This document shows, one piece after another, positions 42,513-51,693 of a stretch of DNA of 64,000 nucleotides. This stretch comes from Mycolicibacterium aurum. GTDB lineage: Bacteria; Actinomycetota; Actinomycetes; Mycobacteriales; Mycobacteriaceae. Position 1 is the first letter of the stretch. Every line of letters begins with the position of its first letter. The stretch covers positions 4,278,001-4,342,000 of the forward strand of contig LT549889.1 in NCBI GenBank assembly GCA_900078775.1. Reading direction: 5' to 3'. Below the pieces are notes generated by a model that saw nothing but the letters and a program-made list of their open reading frames with translations, ran no database searches and had not been told where the DNA came from. A program made the position numbers and the translations under genes.

Positions 42513-45309
42513 CCGGGGCCTTCTTCGCGGCCGTCTTCTTGGCGGCCTTCTTCGCCGGCGCCTTCTTGGCGGCCTTCTTCACCGGACCGCGGGCCCGACG
42601 ATCGGCCAGCAGTTCCGACGCCCGCTCATCGGTGATCGACAGCACGTCGTCACCCTTACGCAGGCTGGCGTTGGTCTCCCCGTCGGTGACGTACGGACCG
42701 AACCGGCCGTCCTTGATCACCATCGGCTTCTCCGACACCGGATCCACACCCAGCTCGCGCAGCGGCGGGGTGGCCGCGCCCTGGCGGCCGCGCCGCTTGG
42801 GCTCGGCGTAGATCTTCAGCGCCTCGTCGAGGGTGATGGTGAACATCTGCTCCTCGGTGGCCAGCGAGCGGGAATCGGTGCCGCGCTTCAGATATGGGCC
42901 GTACCGGCCGTTCTGCGCGGTGATCTCCTCTTTGCTCTCCGGGTCGACGCCCACCACCCGCGGCAGCGACAGCAGCTTGAGCGCGTCCTCGAGGGTGACG
43001 GTCTCCAGGTCCATGGTGCGCAGCAGCGATCCGGTGCGCGGCTTCGGGCCGGTGGGCTTCTTGCCCTTCTTGGCCGGGCTGCCCGCCTCGCCGTCGTCCG
43101 GCGGCTCGGGCAGGATCTCGGTGACGTACGGGCCGAACCGCCCGTCCTTGGCCACGATCTCGTGCCCGCTCTCCGGGTCAACACCCAGCGAGCGTCCCTC
43201 TTGCGGTGTGGCGAAAGCCTTTTCCGCGAGCTCCAGGGTCAACTCGTCCGGCGTCAGCTCGTCCTTGAGGTTCGCCCGCTGCGGTTTGAGTTCACCCGGG
43301 TTGTCGGGGTCGGCGATCATCCGCTCCAGGTACGGCCCGTTGCGGCCGACCCGGACGTTGACCGCACGGCCTTCGGCGTCGTCGAACAGCTTGATGGAGT
43401 TGACCTCTCGGGCGTCGATGCCTTCCAGGTTGCCGCCGACGAGCTGCTTGAGGCCGCCCTCGCGGGCGATCGAGCCGTCCACACCGTGCTCGCCACCGAA
43501 GTAGAAGTTGTTGAGCCAGTTGGTCCGTCGCTCGTTACCGGCGGCGATCTCGTCGAGCTCGTCCTCCATGGCGGCGGTGAAGTCGTAGTCGACCAGCCGG
43601 CTGAAATGCTGTTCCAGCAGCCCGATCACCGCGAACGCCACCCAGGACGGCACCAGCGCGCTGCCCTTCTTGTGGACGTAGCCGCGGTCCTGGATCGTCT
43701 TGATGATCGAGGAGTAGGTCGACGGGCGGCCGATGCCCAGCTCTTCCAGGGCCTTGATCAGCGAGGCCTCGGTGTAGCGGGCCGGCGGCGAGGTTGTGTG
43801 CCCGTCGGCGGTCAGGTCCGCGGCGTCCACCCGCTGGCCCTGGGTGAGGTTGGGCAGCCGGCTCTCGGCGTCGTCGGCCTCGCCGCCGGCCTGCTCGTCG
43901 AGGCTCTCGACGTAGGCCTTCAGGAAGCCCGGGAAGGTGATGGTGCGCCCGGAGGCGTTGAACACGACCTGCTCACCGCCGGCCGCCTGGCCGGCGATCC
44001 GCAGGCTCAGCGTGGTGCCGCGCGCATCGGCCATCTGCGAGGCCACGGTGCGCTGCCAGATCAGCTCGTAGAGCCGGAACTCGTCGGTGTCCAGGGCGCT
44101 GTGCAGCTGGCCCGGGGTCTGGAACACGTCACCGGCGGGGCGGATCGCCTCGTGTGCCTCCTGCGCGTTCTTCACCTTGCGGGTGTACTGGCGCGGGGTG
44201 GGGTGCACGTACTCCTGGCCGTAGAGCTGACCGGCCTGGGTGCGGGCGGCGTTGATGGCCGATTCCGACAGCGTGGTCGAGTCGGTACGCATGTAGGTGA
44301 TGTAGCCGTTTTCGTACAGCCGCTGCGCGATGCTCATGGTGCGCTCGGAGGAGAACCGCAGCTTGCGGCCGGCCTCCTGTTGCAGTGTCGAGGTCATGAA
44401 CGGCGGGTAGGGCTTGCGGGTGTAGGGCTTCTGCTCCACCGAGGCGACGCTGAGCTGCGCGCCGCGCAGCCCGGAGGCCAGCGCCGCAGCGTCGGATTCG
44501 GTCAGCACCCGCACTTCATCGGGGCGTTTGACCGCGCCCAGGGAGTCGAAGTCGCGCCCGGCCGCCACCCGGCGCCCGTCGACGGTGTTCAGTTTCGCGG
44601 TGAACCGCGGCGGGGAGGCCTGCGGGTCGGACACGCTGGCGTCCAGCTCGGCGGTGACGTCCCAGTACCCGGCGCTGCGGAACGCCATCCGCTCGCGTTC
44701 GCGCTGCACGATGATGCGGGTGGCCACCGACTGCACGCGGCCGGCCGACAGCTTCGGGGCGACCTTCTTCCACAGCACGGGTGAGACCTCGTAGCCGTAG
44801 AGCCGGTCCAGGATGCGCCGGGTCTCCTGCGCATCGACCAGGTCGATGTCCAGATCCCGCGGGTTCTCCGCGGCGGCCCGGATGGCCGGTTCGGTGATCT
44901 CGTGGAACACCATCCGCTTGACCGGGACGCGCGGCTTGAGCGTTTCGAGCAGATGCCAGGCGATGGCCTCGCCCTCGCGGTCACCGTCGGTGGCGAGGTA
45001 GAGCTCGTCGACATCCTTGAGCAGACTCTTGAGCTCGGTGACCGTGGCCTTTTTATCCGGGCTGACGATGTAGAGCGGTTCGAAGTCCGCGTCGACGTTG
45101 ACGCCGAGACGCGCCCACGGTTCGGACTTGTATTTGGCAGGCACGTCGGCGGCCGCCCGCGGCAGGTCACGGATGTGGCCGCGGGAGGATTCCACGATGT
45201 AATTGGAGCCGAGGTAGCCCGCAATCTTGCGTGCTTTAGTGGGCGACTCGACAATCACGAGCCGCCGAACGTTACCGGCGCCAGCCCGGCTCCGGTCGTC
45301 GTCAGCCAC
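42487..45309 (-). CDS. topA: DNA topoisomerase I
   Basis: Type IA topoisomerase relaxing negative supercoils. The 940-residue protein has the Toprim motif LVIVESPTKARKIAGYLG near the N-terminus, metal-binding DGDREGEAIAWHL, and the nucleophile Tyr in GYITYMRTDSTTLS. The C-terminus carries no Cys4 zinc fingers but several repeats of the form LGVDPESGHEIVAKDGRFGPYVT. It ends in a Lys/Ala-rich tail (KKAPAKKAAKK pattern) that binds DNA in mycobacterial TopA. The GTG start at 45309 has AGAAGAAGG immediately before it. Confidence 0.98.
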   Translation of the reverse strand: MADDDRSRAGAGNVRRLVIVESPTKARKIAGYLGSNYIVESSRGHIRDLPRAAADVPAKYKSEPWARLGVNVDADFEPLYIVSPDKKATVTELKSLLKDVDELYLATDGDREGEAIAWHLLETLKPRVPVKRMVFHEITEPAIRAAAENPRDLDIDLVDAQETRRILDRLYGYEVSPVLWKKVAPKLSAGRVQSVATRIIVQRERERMAFRSAGYWDVTAELDASVSDPQASPPRFTAKLNTVDGRRVAAGRDFDSLGAVKRPDEVRVLTESDAAALASGLRGAQLSVASVEQKPYTRKPYPPFMTSTLQQEAGRKLRFSSERTMSIAQRLYENGYITYMRTDSTTLSESAINAARTQAGQLYGQEYVHPTPRQYTRKVKNAQEAHEAIRPAGDVFQTPGQLHSALDTDEFRLYELIWQRTVASQMADARGTTLSLRIAGQAAGGEQVVFNASGRTITFPGFLKAYVESLDEQAGGEADDAESRLPNLTQGQRVDAADLTADGHTTSPPARYTEASLIKALEELGIGRPSTYSSIIKTIQDRGYVHKKGSALVPSWVAFAVIGLLEQHFSRLVDYDFTAAMEDELDEIAAGNERRTNWLNNFYFGGEHGVDGSIAREGGLKQLVGGNLEGIDAREVNSIKLFDDAEGRAVNVRVGRNGPYLERMIADPDNPGELKPQRANLKDELTPDELTLELAEKAFATPQEGRSLGVDPESGHEIVAKDGRFGPYVTEILPEPPDDGEAGSPAKKGKKPTGPKPRTGSLLRTMDLETVTLEDALKLLSLPRVVGVDPESKEEITAQNGRYGPYLKRGTDSRSLATEEQMFTITLDEALKIYAEPKRRGRQGAATPPLRELGVDPVSEKPMVIKDGRFGPYVTDGETNASLRKGDDVLSITDERASELLADRRARGPVKKAAKKAPAKKAAKKTAAKKAPAKKTAKKA

Positions 45310-45420
45310 CTTCTTCTACTCTCCAATTCTGCGGTTGCCAAACACCGTGCGGCGTCCTGGCAACTGACAATTTCGCATCCTGGACGGGCATGTGCAAACT
45401 GGCTCGCCCGTCGGGCACCG

Positions 45421-46002
45421 CTATATCCGTGGCCAATGTACGAACGCCTCCGGGTCGTCCGGAGGTTCCCCGACGTTCTCTACCAGCCGCGATAGCCGTC
45501 GCCTGCCACTGATCCGCAGCCCCGGGCGCGACCCCCGAGTTCCGATCAACGTCGGGGCGATTCCCACCCGCATGAGCGCCGACGCCAGCGCTGCGTGGGT
45601 GTCCGGCGCGTGCGGGTCCAGACCCAGCAGGTAGCGGTCGTCGGCCTCGGGCTGGCCGGCGGCCAGGGTCCAGGCCCGCAGCTCGCGCGCGCCGGGCAGC
45701 CACTGGGCCGGCACGGTCTTCACCGCGCCGCGGGTCCAGTCCCGGGCGATCTCCAGCAGCCGGCGGTCCATCCCGGTGCGCACCAGCGGGGTGTTCTCGT
45801 CGGTGCGGGCGATCTCGGGTTCCAGCCCGACCTCGGTGATCATCGCGGCCAGCTCGCGCGCCCGCCACAACTGATCGACGACGACGGACAGCCGGGCCTC
45901 GCCCCCGCTGATCACGACCTGACCGTGCGCAGCCAGCAGCCCGGTCAGGTCGGTGACGGCCGGCGGCACCGACTCGGCCGAGAAGAAGGACAGCTGGCTC
46001 AC
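45421..46002 (-). CDS. Conserved hypothetical protein (Rv3647c type)
   Basis: A 193-residue soluble protein of unknown function, conserved between topA and cspA in mycobacteria. Features are an Ala/Leu-rich helical N-terminus, AARELAAM-type basic helices (DQLWRARELAAMITEVGLE), a W-containing ARDWTRGAVKTVP segment, and a basic C-terminus GRRRLSRLVENVGEPPDDP. The Arg richness would suit nucleic-acid binding, but no named domain is recognised. The gap to topA is 111 bases. Confidence 0.85.
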   Translation of the reverse strand: MSQLSFFSAESVPPAVTDLTGLLAAHGQVVISGGEARLSVVVDQLWRARELAAMITEVGLEPEIARTDENTPLVRTGMDRRLLEIARDWTRGAVKTVPAQWLPGARELRAWTLAAGQPEADDRYLLGLDPHAPDTHAALASALMRVGIAPTLIGTRGSRPGLRISGRRRLSRLVENVGEPPDDPEAFVHWPRI

Positions 46003-46030
46003 CTGACCGACACTATCGGCGTCCGATACG

Positions 46031-46058
46031 AAAACACCCCCGGCTCGGCCGGGGGTGT
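46031..46058 (-). terminator. Rho-independent terminator of cspA
   Basis: On the minus strand, ACACCCCCGGC pairs perfectly with GCCGGGGGTGT around a 3-base loop and is followed by TTTT. It lies 17 bases past the cspA stop. Confidence 0.85.
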
Positions 46059-46075
46059 CCTCCTAGTGCGGTGGC

Positions 46076-46279
46076 TCAGACGGCGCGAACGCCGGTGGCC
46101 TGGGGGCCCTTGGGGCTCTGGCCGACCTCGAACTCGACCTTCTGGTTCTCCTCCAGGGTGCGGAAGCCCGACCCCTGGATTTCCGTGTAGTGGACAAAGA
46201 CGTCAGCGGAGCCGTCCTCGGGGGCGATGAAGCCGAAGCCCTTCTCCGCGTTGAACCACTTCACAGTTCCCTGTGGCAT
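46076..46279 (-). CDS. cspA: Cold-shock protein
   Basis: A 67-residue OB-fold RNA chaperone. MPQGTVKWFNAEKGFGFIAPEDG contains RNP1 (KGFGFI), and VFVHYTEI is RNP2. It melts mRNA structure and is usually highly expressed. AAGGA lies about 11 bases before the ATG. The 286-base gap upstream, shared with the divergent helicase, is long enough for a regulatory 5' leader typical of csp genes. Confidence 0.97.
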   Translation of the reverse strand: MPQGTVKWFNAEKGFGFIAPEDGSADVFVHYTEIQGSGFRTLEENQKVEFEVGQSPKGPQATGVRAV

Positions 46280-46565
46280 CTTTCGTACATTCCTTCTCTT
46301 ACCGGGTGCGGTTCACCGACTTCCGGTGTACCGGGCCCGTTCCGACCGCCATACCAACGCCTGTGTCGCCGGAACTCGACCCGACCTACAACCTCGCAGG
46401 AACCGCGATCGCAACGTATCGATCCTGCGGGTGCTGAAACACGAACACAGAAGCTGCGACCACGATCAGTCAACCATGTAAAAGGCCCCAGCGACAGTGT
46501 TGAAAATGATCATGTAGTTAACAATTGACCTGGATACGCATGAAAACGATCTTGAAAGGCGACCC
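46280..46565. other. Divergent intergenic region, cspA / helicase
   Basis: 286 bases with a locally AT-rich tract (about 46470-46560). It must hold the promoters of both genes and probably the cspA leader. TTGACC is present at 46525-46530 but no convincing paired -10 was found, so no promoter is called. GAAAGG at 46554-46559 is the ribosome-binding site of the helicase. Confidence 0.6.
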
Positions 46566-48914
46566 TTGTCTGTTTCCGGGACGCATTCCGGGTCCGATTT
46601 CGGCCGGGAGCTGCTGACCCGGGCGATCGAGGGCACCGACCCGGACGAGCACCCGGTGCGCCACATCGAGGACCTGCCCCCCAGGCGCGGCGCGCCCCGG
46701 GACTGGCCGCGCTGGGCCGAGCCGGAGCTCGTCGCTGCCTTCGCCGACCGGGGCGTCACCGCCCCGTGGGCGCATCAGGTGGACGCCGCCGAACTGGCCC
46801 ACGCCGGGCGGCACGTGGTGCTGTCCACCGGCACCGCCTCGGGCAAGTCGCTGGGCTACCAGCTACCTATTCTCACCGCGCTGGCCGCCGACCCGCGGAC
46901 CCGCGCGCTGTACCTGTCCCCGACCAAGGCGCTGGGACACGATCAACTGCGCGCCGCGCAGGCGCTGACCGATGCGGTGCCCGCGCTGCGCGACGTCGCG
47001 CCCAGCGCGTACGACGGGGACGCCACCACCGACCTGCGCCGCTTCGCCCGGGAGCGGTCCCGGTGGATCTTCTCCAATCCGGACATGATCCATCTGTCGC
47101 TGCTGCGCAACCACCCGAAATGGGCCGTCTTCCTACGGAATCTGCGCTACATCGTGGTCGACGAATGCCACTACTACCGGGGCATCTTCGGCTCCAACGT
47201 GGCGCTGGTACTGCGCCGGCTGTTGCGGCTGTGCGAGCGGTACGCCGGGTCGCCGACGGTGATCTTCGCCAGTGCCACCACCGCGGCGCCGGGCGAGACC
47301 GCCTCGGAACTGATCGGGCAGACCGTCACCGCGGTCACCGAGGACGGGTCCCCGCAGGGCGGGCGGACCGTCGCACTGTGGGAGCCGGCCCTGCTGCCGG
47401 ATCTGGTCGGCGAGAACGGGGCGCCGGTGCGCCGCTCGGCCGGCGCCGAGGCCTCCCGGGTGATGGCCGACCTGATGGCCGAAGGGGCGCGCACGCTGAC
47501 CTTCGTGCGGTCCCGACGCGGCGCCGAACTGACCGCGCTCGGCGCCCGGGCCCGCCTCGAGCAGGTGGCCCCGGACCTGGTCGAGCACGTCGCCTCGTAC
47601 CGGGCCGGCTACCTCGCCGAGGACCGCCGGGCTCTCGAGCACGCCCTGTCCGAGGGCGAGTTGCGCGGGTTGGCCACCACCAACGCCCTGGAGCTGGGGG
47701 TGGACATCGCCGGGCTGGACGCGGTGGTGCTGGCCGGGTTCCCGGGCACGGTGGCCTCGTTCTGGCAGCAGGCCGGGCGGTCCGGGCGGCGCGGGCAGAG
47801 CGCGCTGATCGTGATGATCGCCCGGGACGACCCGCTGGACACCTACCTGGTGAACCATCCGCAGGCCCTGTTGGACAAGCCGATCGAGCGGGTGGTCATC
47901 GATCCACGGAATCCGTATGTGCTGGGCCCGCAGCTGCTGTGCGCGGCGACCGAGCTGCCGCTGATCGAGGCCGAGGTCAGGGCGTGGGACGCCGAGGCGG
48001 TGGCGGCGACGCTGATCGACGACGGCCTGTTGCGCCGCCGGCCCGGCGGGTATTTCCCGGCCCCGGGCGTGGATCCGCATCCGGCGGTCGACATCCGCGG
48101 ATCCACCGGCGGGCAGATCGCGATCCTGGAGACCGGGACCGGGCGGGTGTTGGGCACCACCGGCACCGGTCAGGCCCCGGCGGCGGTGCACCCGGGCGCG
48201 GTCTATCTGCATCAGGGCGAGACCTACCTGGTCGACGCGCTGGATTTCGAGGACGGCATCGCCCTGGTGCACGCCCAGGATCCCGGCTACACCACCTCGG
48301 CACGGGAGGTCACCGACATCGCGGTCACCGGCGACGGGGAGCTCGCCGGGCACGGCCCGGTGACCGTCGGGGTGGTCCCGGTGTCGGTGTCCAACACCGT
48401 GACCGGGTACCTGCGCCGCGCGCTGGACGGTGAGGTGATCGACTTCGTCGAGCTGGACATGCCGACCCGCACCCTGGACACCGTCGCGGTGATGTGCGCC
48501 ATCACGCCGGAAGCGCTGTCCGACAACGGTATCGATGCGCTGTCGATTCCGGGTGCGCTGCACGCGGCGGAACACGCGGCGATCGGGTTGCTACCGCTGG
48601 TGGCCAGCTGCGACCGTGGGGACATCGGCGGCGTGTCGACGGCGGTCGGGCCCGGCCCGGGCGCGACGGCCGGATTGCCGACGATCTTCGTCTACGACGG
48701 ATATCCCGGTGGCGCCGGTTTCGCCGAGCGCGGCTACCGGCAGATCCGGACCTGGTGGGGTGCCACGGCCGCGGCGATCGAGGCCTGTGAATGCCCGGCC
48801 GGGTGCCCGTCCTGTGTGCAGTCCCCGAAGTGCGGCAACGGCAACGACCCGCTGGACAAGGCCGGTGCGGTGCGGGTGCTCCGCCTGGTACTCGACGCGC
48901 TGGCGCGACACTGA
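46566..48914 (+). CDS. Superfamily 2 DNA helicase, SftH/Hrq1-MrfA type
   Basis: A 782-residue helicase with motif I GTASGKSLGYQLP, motif II VDECHYYRG (DECH), motif III FASATT, motif V TTNALELGVDIAGLD and motif VI QQAGRSGRRGQS. A C-terminal Cys4 cluster, CECPAGCPSCVQSPKCG, belongs to the DUF1998-type zinc domain. This layout is that of mycobacterial SftH, a 3'-to-5' DNA translocase, and B. subtilis MrfA, a mitomycin-repair helicase. A repair role is inferred from those relatives. The TTG start at 46566 is supported by GAAAGG 6 bases upstream. Confidence 0.93.
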   Translation: MSVSGTHSGSDFGRELLTRAIEGTDPDEHPVRHIEDLPPRRGAPRDWPRWAEPELVAAFADRGVTAPWAHQVDAAELAHAGRHVVLSTGTASGKSLGYQLPILTALAADPRTRALYLSPTKALGHDQLRAAQALTDAVPALRDVAPSAYDGDATTDLRRFARERSRWIFSNPDMIHLSLLRNHPKWAVFLRNLRYIVVDECHYYRGIFGSNVALVLRRLLRLCERYAGSPTVIFASATTAAPGETASELIGQTVTAVTEDGSPQGGRTVALWEPALLPDLVGENGAPVRRSAGAEASRVMADLMAEGARTLTFVRSRRGAELTALGARARLEQVAPDLVEHVASYRAGYLAEDRRALEHALSEGELRGLATTNALELGVDIAGLDAVVLAGFPGTVASFWQQAGRSGRRGQSALIVMIARDDPLDTYLVNHPQALLDKPIERVVIDPRNPYVLGPQLLCAATELPLIEAEVRAWDAEAVAATLIDDGLLRRRPGGYFPAPGVDPHPAVDIRGSTGGQIAILETGTGRVLGTTGTGQAPAAVHPGAVYLHQGETYLVDALDFEDGIALVHAQDPGYTTSAREVTDIAVTGDGELAGHGPVTVGVVPVSVSNTVTGYLRRALDGEVIDFVELDMPTRTLDTVAVMCAITPEALSDNGIDALSIPGALHAAEHAAIGLLPLVASCDRGDIGGVSTAVGPGPGATAGLPTIFVYDGYPGGAGFAERGYRQIRTWWGATAAAIEACECPAGCPSCVQSPKCGNGNDPLDKAGAVRVLRLVLDALARH

Positions 48915-49176
48915 TACTGCGCCTCCGGCCCACCCCTCGGCGACCGCCACCACCAGCGCGCCGAGTACAGGACCACCGGAAAAACGGTCGGACAACGCGA
49001 TCCGTTTTCAATCCCCCAATATTCGGCGCGCCGCAAAAATTACTCCTGACCGGCCACGACTGCAACAGCTCCGCGATCCCGCCACCTTATGAGACATGGT
49101 TCCCGGGGTGCTTTCCCAGCGCTTTTCTACGAAATCCGCAGGTTGAGCAAACCCGGCTTGCGCCCCGAATCGCCGC

Positions 49177-49182
49177 TAGACT
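49177..49182 (+). promoter_or_regulatory. -10 hexamer of the leaderless sensor-domain gene
   Basis: TAGACT predicts a start at 49189, one base before the ATG at 49190. The preceding 48915-49176 shows no coding potential or RNA gene I can support. Confidence 0.55.
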
Positions 49183-49189
49183 GCCTGCC

Positions 49190-50275
49190 ATGGACCACGA
49201 CTGGTTGCTCGTGGAGACGCTCGGAGACCAGCCTGCCGTTGTCGCGCAGGGCGCCCGGACCAAGAATCTGGTACCGACCAGCAGTTTTCTCCGCCGAAAT
49301 CCGCATCTGATGGCCATCGAGTCCGCCATCGGAGAGACCGTGCGCGCCGGGCACGCGCTGAGCATCATCACCCCCAAACGCGACCGCGTAATTCGTACCG
49401 AGGTGGTCTGCATGACCGACGGGGTCGTGCACGGGGTGCACCTGTGGGTCGGGCCGTCGGAGGCCGAGCCCCCGCAGCGCCCCATTCCCGGGCCGGTGAA
49501 ATGGGATCTGAGTACCGGAATCGCCACCGACACTCCGGAATCGCTGGCGAACGCCGGCCGGGACGTCAGCGTCGAGGCCACCCACGGGCGGGCCTTCGCC
49601 GAGGACCTGCCCGCGCGGGCGCTGAACGCCAACGAGTCCCAACTGCTGTCCATGGTGATCAAGGCCAAGCCCGGCCTGCAGTTGTGCAGCACCTGGGATG
49701 TCACCGACTACCTCGGTGAGCCGATCACCGTCGGCTTCGTCGCCCGCGCCGTGCAGGAGCAGCAGGAGGACGGCACCGACCGGCTGATCTGCCGGGCCAT
49801 GAACTGGCGCAGTGTGCGGGAGGGCCCGGTGGTACGCCCGGACGATCTGGCCCAGCGCATCCTGAACGGGCTGGCCGCGCCCGGGGTGCACCGCGCGTTG
49901 GTGGACCTGAACCAATGGCGGCTGCTCAAGTGGCTGGACCGCCCGGCCCCGTTCTACGACTGGCGCACCCTCGACGGTGACGAACCGGCGCTGCATCCCG
50001 ACGATTTCGTGCACACGCAGAGCATGCGGTCCGAGATCGCGGCCGGCCCGACCGCCCGGGTGTTGCGGCTGCCGGCGATCGGCGGCGGGTACACCCCGGT
50101 GCACGTCACCGCCAATCTGGTGGAGATCGACGAGGACACCCCGGCCGCGCTGCTGTCGCTGCGGCTGCCGACCGCGGAGGAACTCGCCGCGACCGCCGAG
50201 GCCGCGGACGGCTCGTCGCGCAGCAATCTGAAATCGCTGCTGCGGCTGGGGAAATCGCACGATTTGCCGGACTAA
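49190..50275 (+). CDS. Tandem sensor-domain (PAS/GAF-like) protein, Rv3651 type
   Basis: A 361-residue cytosolic protein with no enzymatic output domain. The sequence suggests three consecutive alpha/beta sensor folds: 1-120 (MDHDWLLVETLGDQPAVVAQG), about 125-225 and about 230-340. The M. tuberculosis orthologue is described as a triple sensor-domain protein (recalled, not checked). Its ligand and partner are unknown. The start at MDHDW is supported by the leaderless promoter. In M. tuberculosis a PE gene lies between this gene and the helicase; none is present here. Confidence 0.85.
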   Translation: MDHDWLLVETLGDQPAVVAQGARTKNLVPTSSFLRRNPHLMAIESAIGETVRAGHALSIITPKRDRVIRTEVVCMTDGVVHGVHLWVGPSEAEPPQRPIPGPVKWDLSTGIATDTPESLANAGRDVSVEATHGRAFAEDLPARALNANESQLLSMVIKAKPGLQLCSTWDVTDYLGEPITVGFVARAVQEQQEDGTDRLICRAMNWRSVREGPVVRPDDLAQRILNGLAAPGVHRALVDLNQWRLLKWLDRPAPFYDWRTLDGDEPALHPDDFVHTQSMRSEIAAGPTARVLRLPAIGGGYTPVHVTANLVEIDEDTPAALLSLRLPTAEELAATAEAADGSSRSNLKSLLRLGKSHDLPD

Positions 50276-50603
50276 TCCGCCGGACCGGCCCGGGCCCGTG
50301 CCGTCGCCACCCAGCCCGGCACCCCGGCCGGCGCCTGCACGGTGACGACCGCGTCCAACCCGTGCACGGTGCAGTCGGTCACCGCGGTGCGCACCGCGGT
50401 GGCCACCGATACCGCGCGGGCACAGGCGACCTGGCGCCCGGCCGCCACCCACGCCGCCGCCGACAGCGCGGCCAGATCCGCCGCGGATTGGGCGCGGTGG
50501 CGGGCGATCACGACCGACCCCAGCGCGGTCACCCCGATCGTCACGGCCAGCAGCACCGTCACCATGGCCAGCGCGGTCAGGCTCGCCGCCCCGGTGTCCT
50601 CAC
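50272..50603 (-). CDS. Tad-locus small pseudopilin-like protein (Rv3654c type), start or frame uncertain
   Basis: A TadE/TadG-like small protein, with one TM helix (ASLTALAMVTVLLAVTIGVTALGSVV) followed by ARHRAQSAADLAALSAAAW, typical of these secreted pilus-associated proteins. A GTG overlapping the TadE stop (GTGA at 50603-50600) is the expected start but is out of frame with the body. One extra G in the GG pair at 50598-50599 would fix it. Otherwise no ATG, GTG or TTG exists between the TadE stop and the TM helix. Coordinates assume the coupled start. The C-terminus WVATARARAGPAD overlaps nothing. Confidence 0.65.
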
Positions 50604-50923
50604 GTACCCGGCTCGGCGGCCGATACCGCCTCCGCGGCGATGATGATCCCCGGCAGCAGCGGTGTTCTCGTGCTGACCCGGGCGACCAGCGTGTCCCCCC
50701 GCCGCTGGATCGAGACCGCCATTCCGTCCGGGCCGACCCGCCGCGCCGCGGCCGCCCCGTCGTCACCGCGGGCGGCGAGCCGGGCCGCCTCCCGGGCCGC
50801 GTCGACGCAGCGGATCTGCAGCACCACCGCGTTGAGCCCGGCCAGGCACACCACCAGCACCGAGGCCAGCGCGGCGATCGCGAACGCCGCCTCCACGGTG
50901 ACCGCACCGCTGTCATCGGTCAG
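50600..50923 (-). CDS. tadE: TadE-like pilus protein (Rv3655c type)
   Basis: About 107 residues: a short leader, then the TadE signature GAVTVEAAFAIAALASVLVVCLAGLNAVVLQ, one TM helix that normally carries the prepilin-type cleavage region, then CVDAAREAARLAARGD and a beta-rich C-terminus. No ATG, GTG or TTG lies in frame at the expected place. A CTG at 50923 overlaps the flp stop as CTGA, mirroring the ATGA/GTGA overlaps elsewhere in this operon, and was taken as the start. GTG at 50896 is the alternative but would remove the leader. Confidence 0.75.
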   Translation of the reverse strand: MTDDSGAVTVEAAFAIAALASVLVVCLAGLNAVVLQIRCVDAAREAARLAARGDDGAAAARRVGPDGMAVSIQRRGDTLVARVSTRTPLLPGIIIAAEAVSAAEPGT

Positions 50924-51123
50924 ACGCTGGTGCTCAGCGCCCGGCTGATGATCTTCGACAGCGCACCGACGATCGAATCGCCGGTGACCACCGTGTACAG
51001 GATCGCGCCGAACGCCGCGGCGGCAATGGTGCCGATGGCGTACTCGACGGTGCTCATCCCGGACTCGTCGGCCACGACGAGCATCAGCCGCGCCTGGATC
51101 TCCCGAATCATGCTGCCTACCAT
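50920..51123 (-). CDS. flp: Flp-type pilin
   Basis: A 67-residue major pilin of the Tad system. The prepilin-peptidase site is Gly before MSTVEYAIG (Glu at +5 and Tyr at +6 of the mature protein), and the mature part is a single hydrophobic helix (TVEYAIGTIAAAAFGAILYTVVTG). The ATG at 51123 is preceded by AGGGGA at a spacing of about 5 bases; GTG at 51126 and an internal ATG at MIREIQ are alternatives. It is exported and assembled by the TadABC machinery encoded just upstream. Confidence 0.92.
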   Translation of the reverse strand: MVGSMIREIQARLMLVVADESGMSTVEYAIGTIAAAAFGAILYTVVTGDSIVGALSKIISRALSTSV

Positions 51124-51135
51124 CACTTTCCCCTT

Positions 51136-51693
51136 TCACCACAGCCCCGACCAGATCAGCTCGCCGGCCAGCCCGGCGACCACCGGGACGATGCCCAGAC
51201 AGATGAAGGCCGGCAGATAGCAGAGCCCGAGCGGGCCGGCGATGAGGACCGCGGCCCGCTGGGCGGCCGCATCGGCGGCGGCCCCGGCATCGACGCGGAC
51301 CTGCTCGGCCAGGTCCCCGACGTTGGCCCCCAGTGCCGCACCGGAACTGGCCGAACGACGGGCCAGCCGGGCCAGCACGGCGCCGTGCCGATCGCCGTCC
51401 GGACCCGGATCGGCCCAGGCCTGTTCGGCGTCCGCGCCGAGGGCGAGCAGATGCGCGGCCCGCGTGAGCTGACCGGCCAGCGCGGGCCGCGCCAGCGCGG
51501 CCGCGGCGGCGGCCGCCGAGGCGGTCGCCATCCCCGCGGACAGACAGGCGGCCAGCACATCGAAACAGGAGGCCGCAGCCAGCGGATCCGCGGGCGGGGC
51601 GGCGGCGCGCTCGGCCGCGGTGGCGCCCCGAACCGGCGCCCGCCCGGTGCCCACCAGCAGCGCGGCGGCGAGAAAGACGGCGGCCCAACTCAT
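51136..51693 (-). CDS. tadC: TadC-like membrane platform protein (Rv3657c type)
   Basis: A 185-residue protein with the GspF/TadC-type helical domain: ARHWG-free ALARPALAGQLTRAAHLLALGADAEQAW is followed by two C-terminal TM segments (AAVLIAGPLGLCYLPAFICLGIVPVVAGL). It forms the inner-membrane platform of the Tad pilus with TadB. The ATG (MSWAAVF) overlaps the tadB stop as ATGA. Confidence 0.88.
   Translation of the reverse strand: MSWAAVFLAAALLVGTGRAPVRGATAAERAAAPPADPLAAASCFDVLAACLSAGMATASAAAAAAALARPALAGQLTRAAHLLALGADAEQAWADPGPDGDRHGAVLARLARRSASSGAALGANVGDLAEQVRVDAGAAADAAAQRAAVLIAGPLGLCYLPAFICLGIVPVVAGLAGELIWSGLW

Noticed and set aside
42427..44784. A 785-residue plus-strand open frame
   Set aside because: Antisense shadow of topA; composition is typical of GC-rich third-frame reading.
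46500..46565. TTGACC as the -35 of the helicase promoter
   Set aside because: No acceptable -10 at 16-19 bases downstream.
48915..49176. Possible PE gene as in M. tuberculosis between the helicase and the sensor-domain gene
   Set aside because: No start codon with PE-like coding follows; the region shows no convincing open frame.
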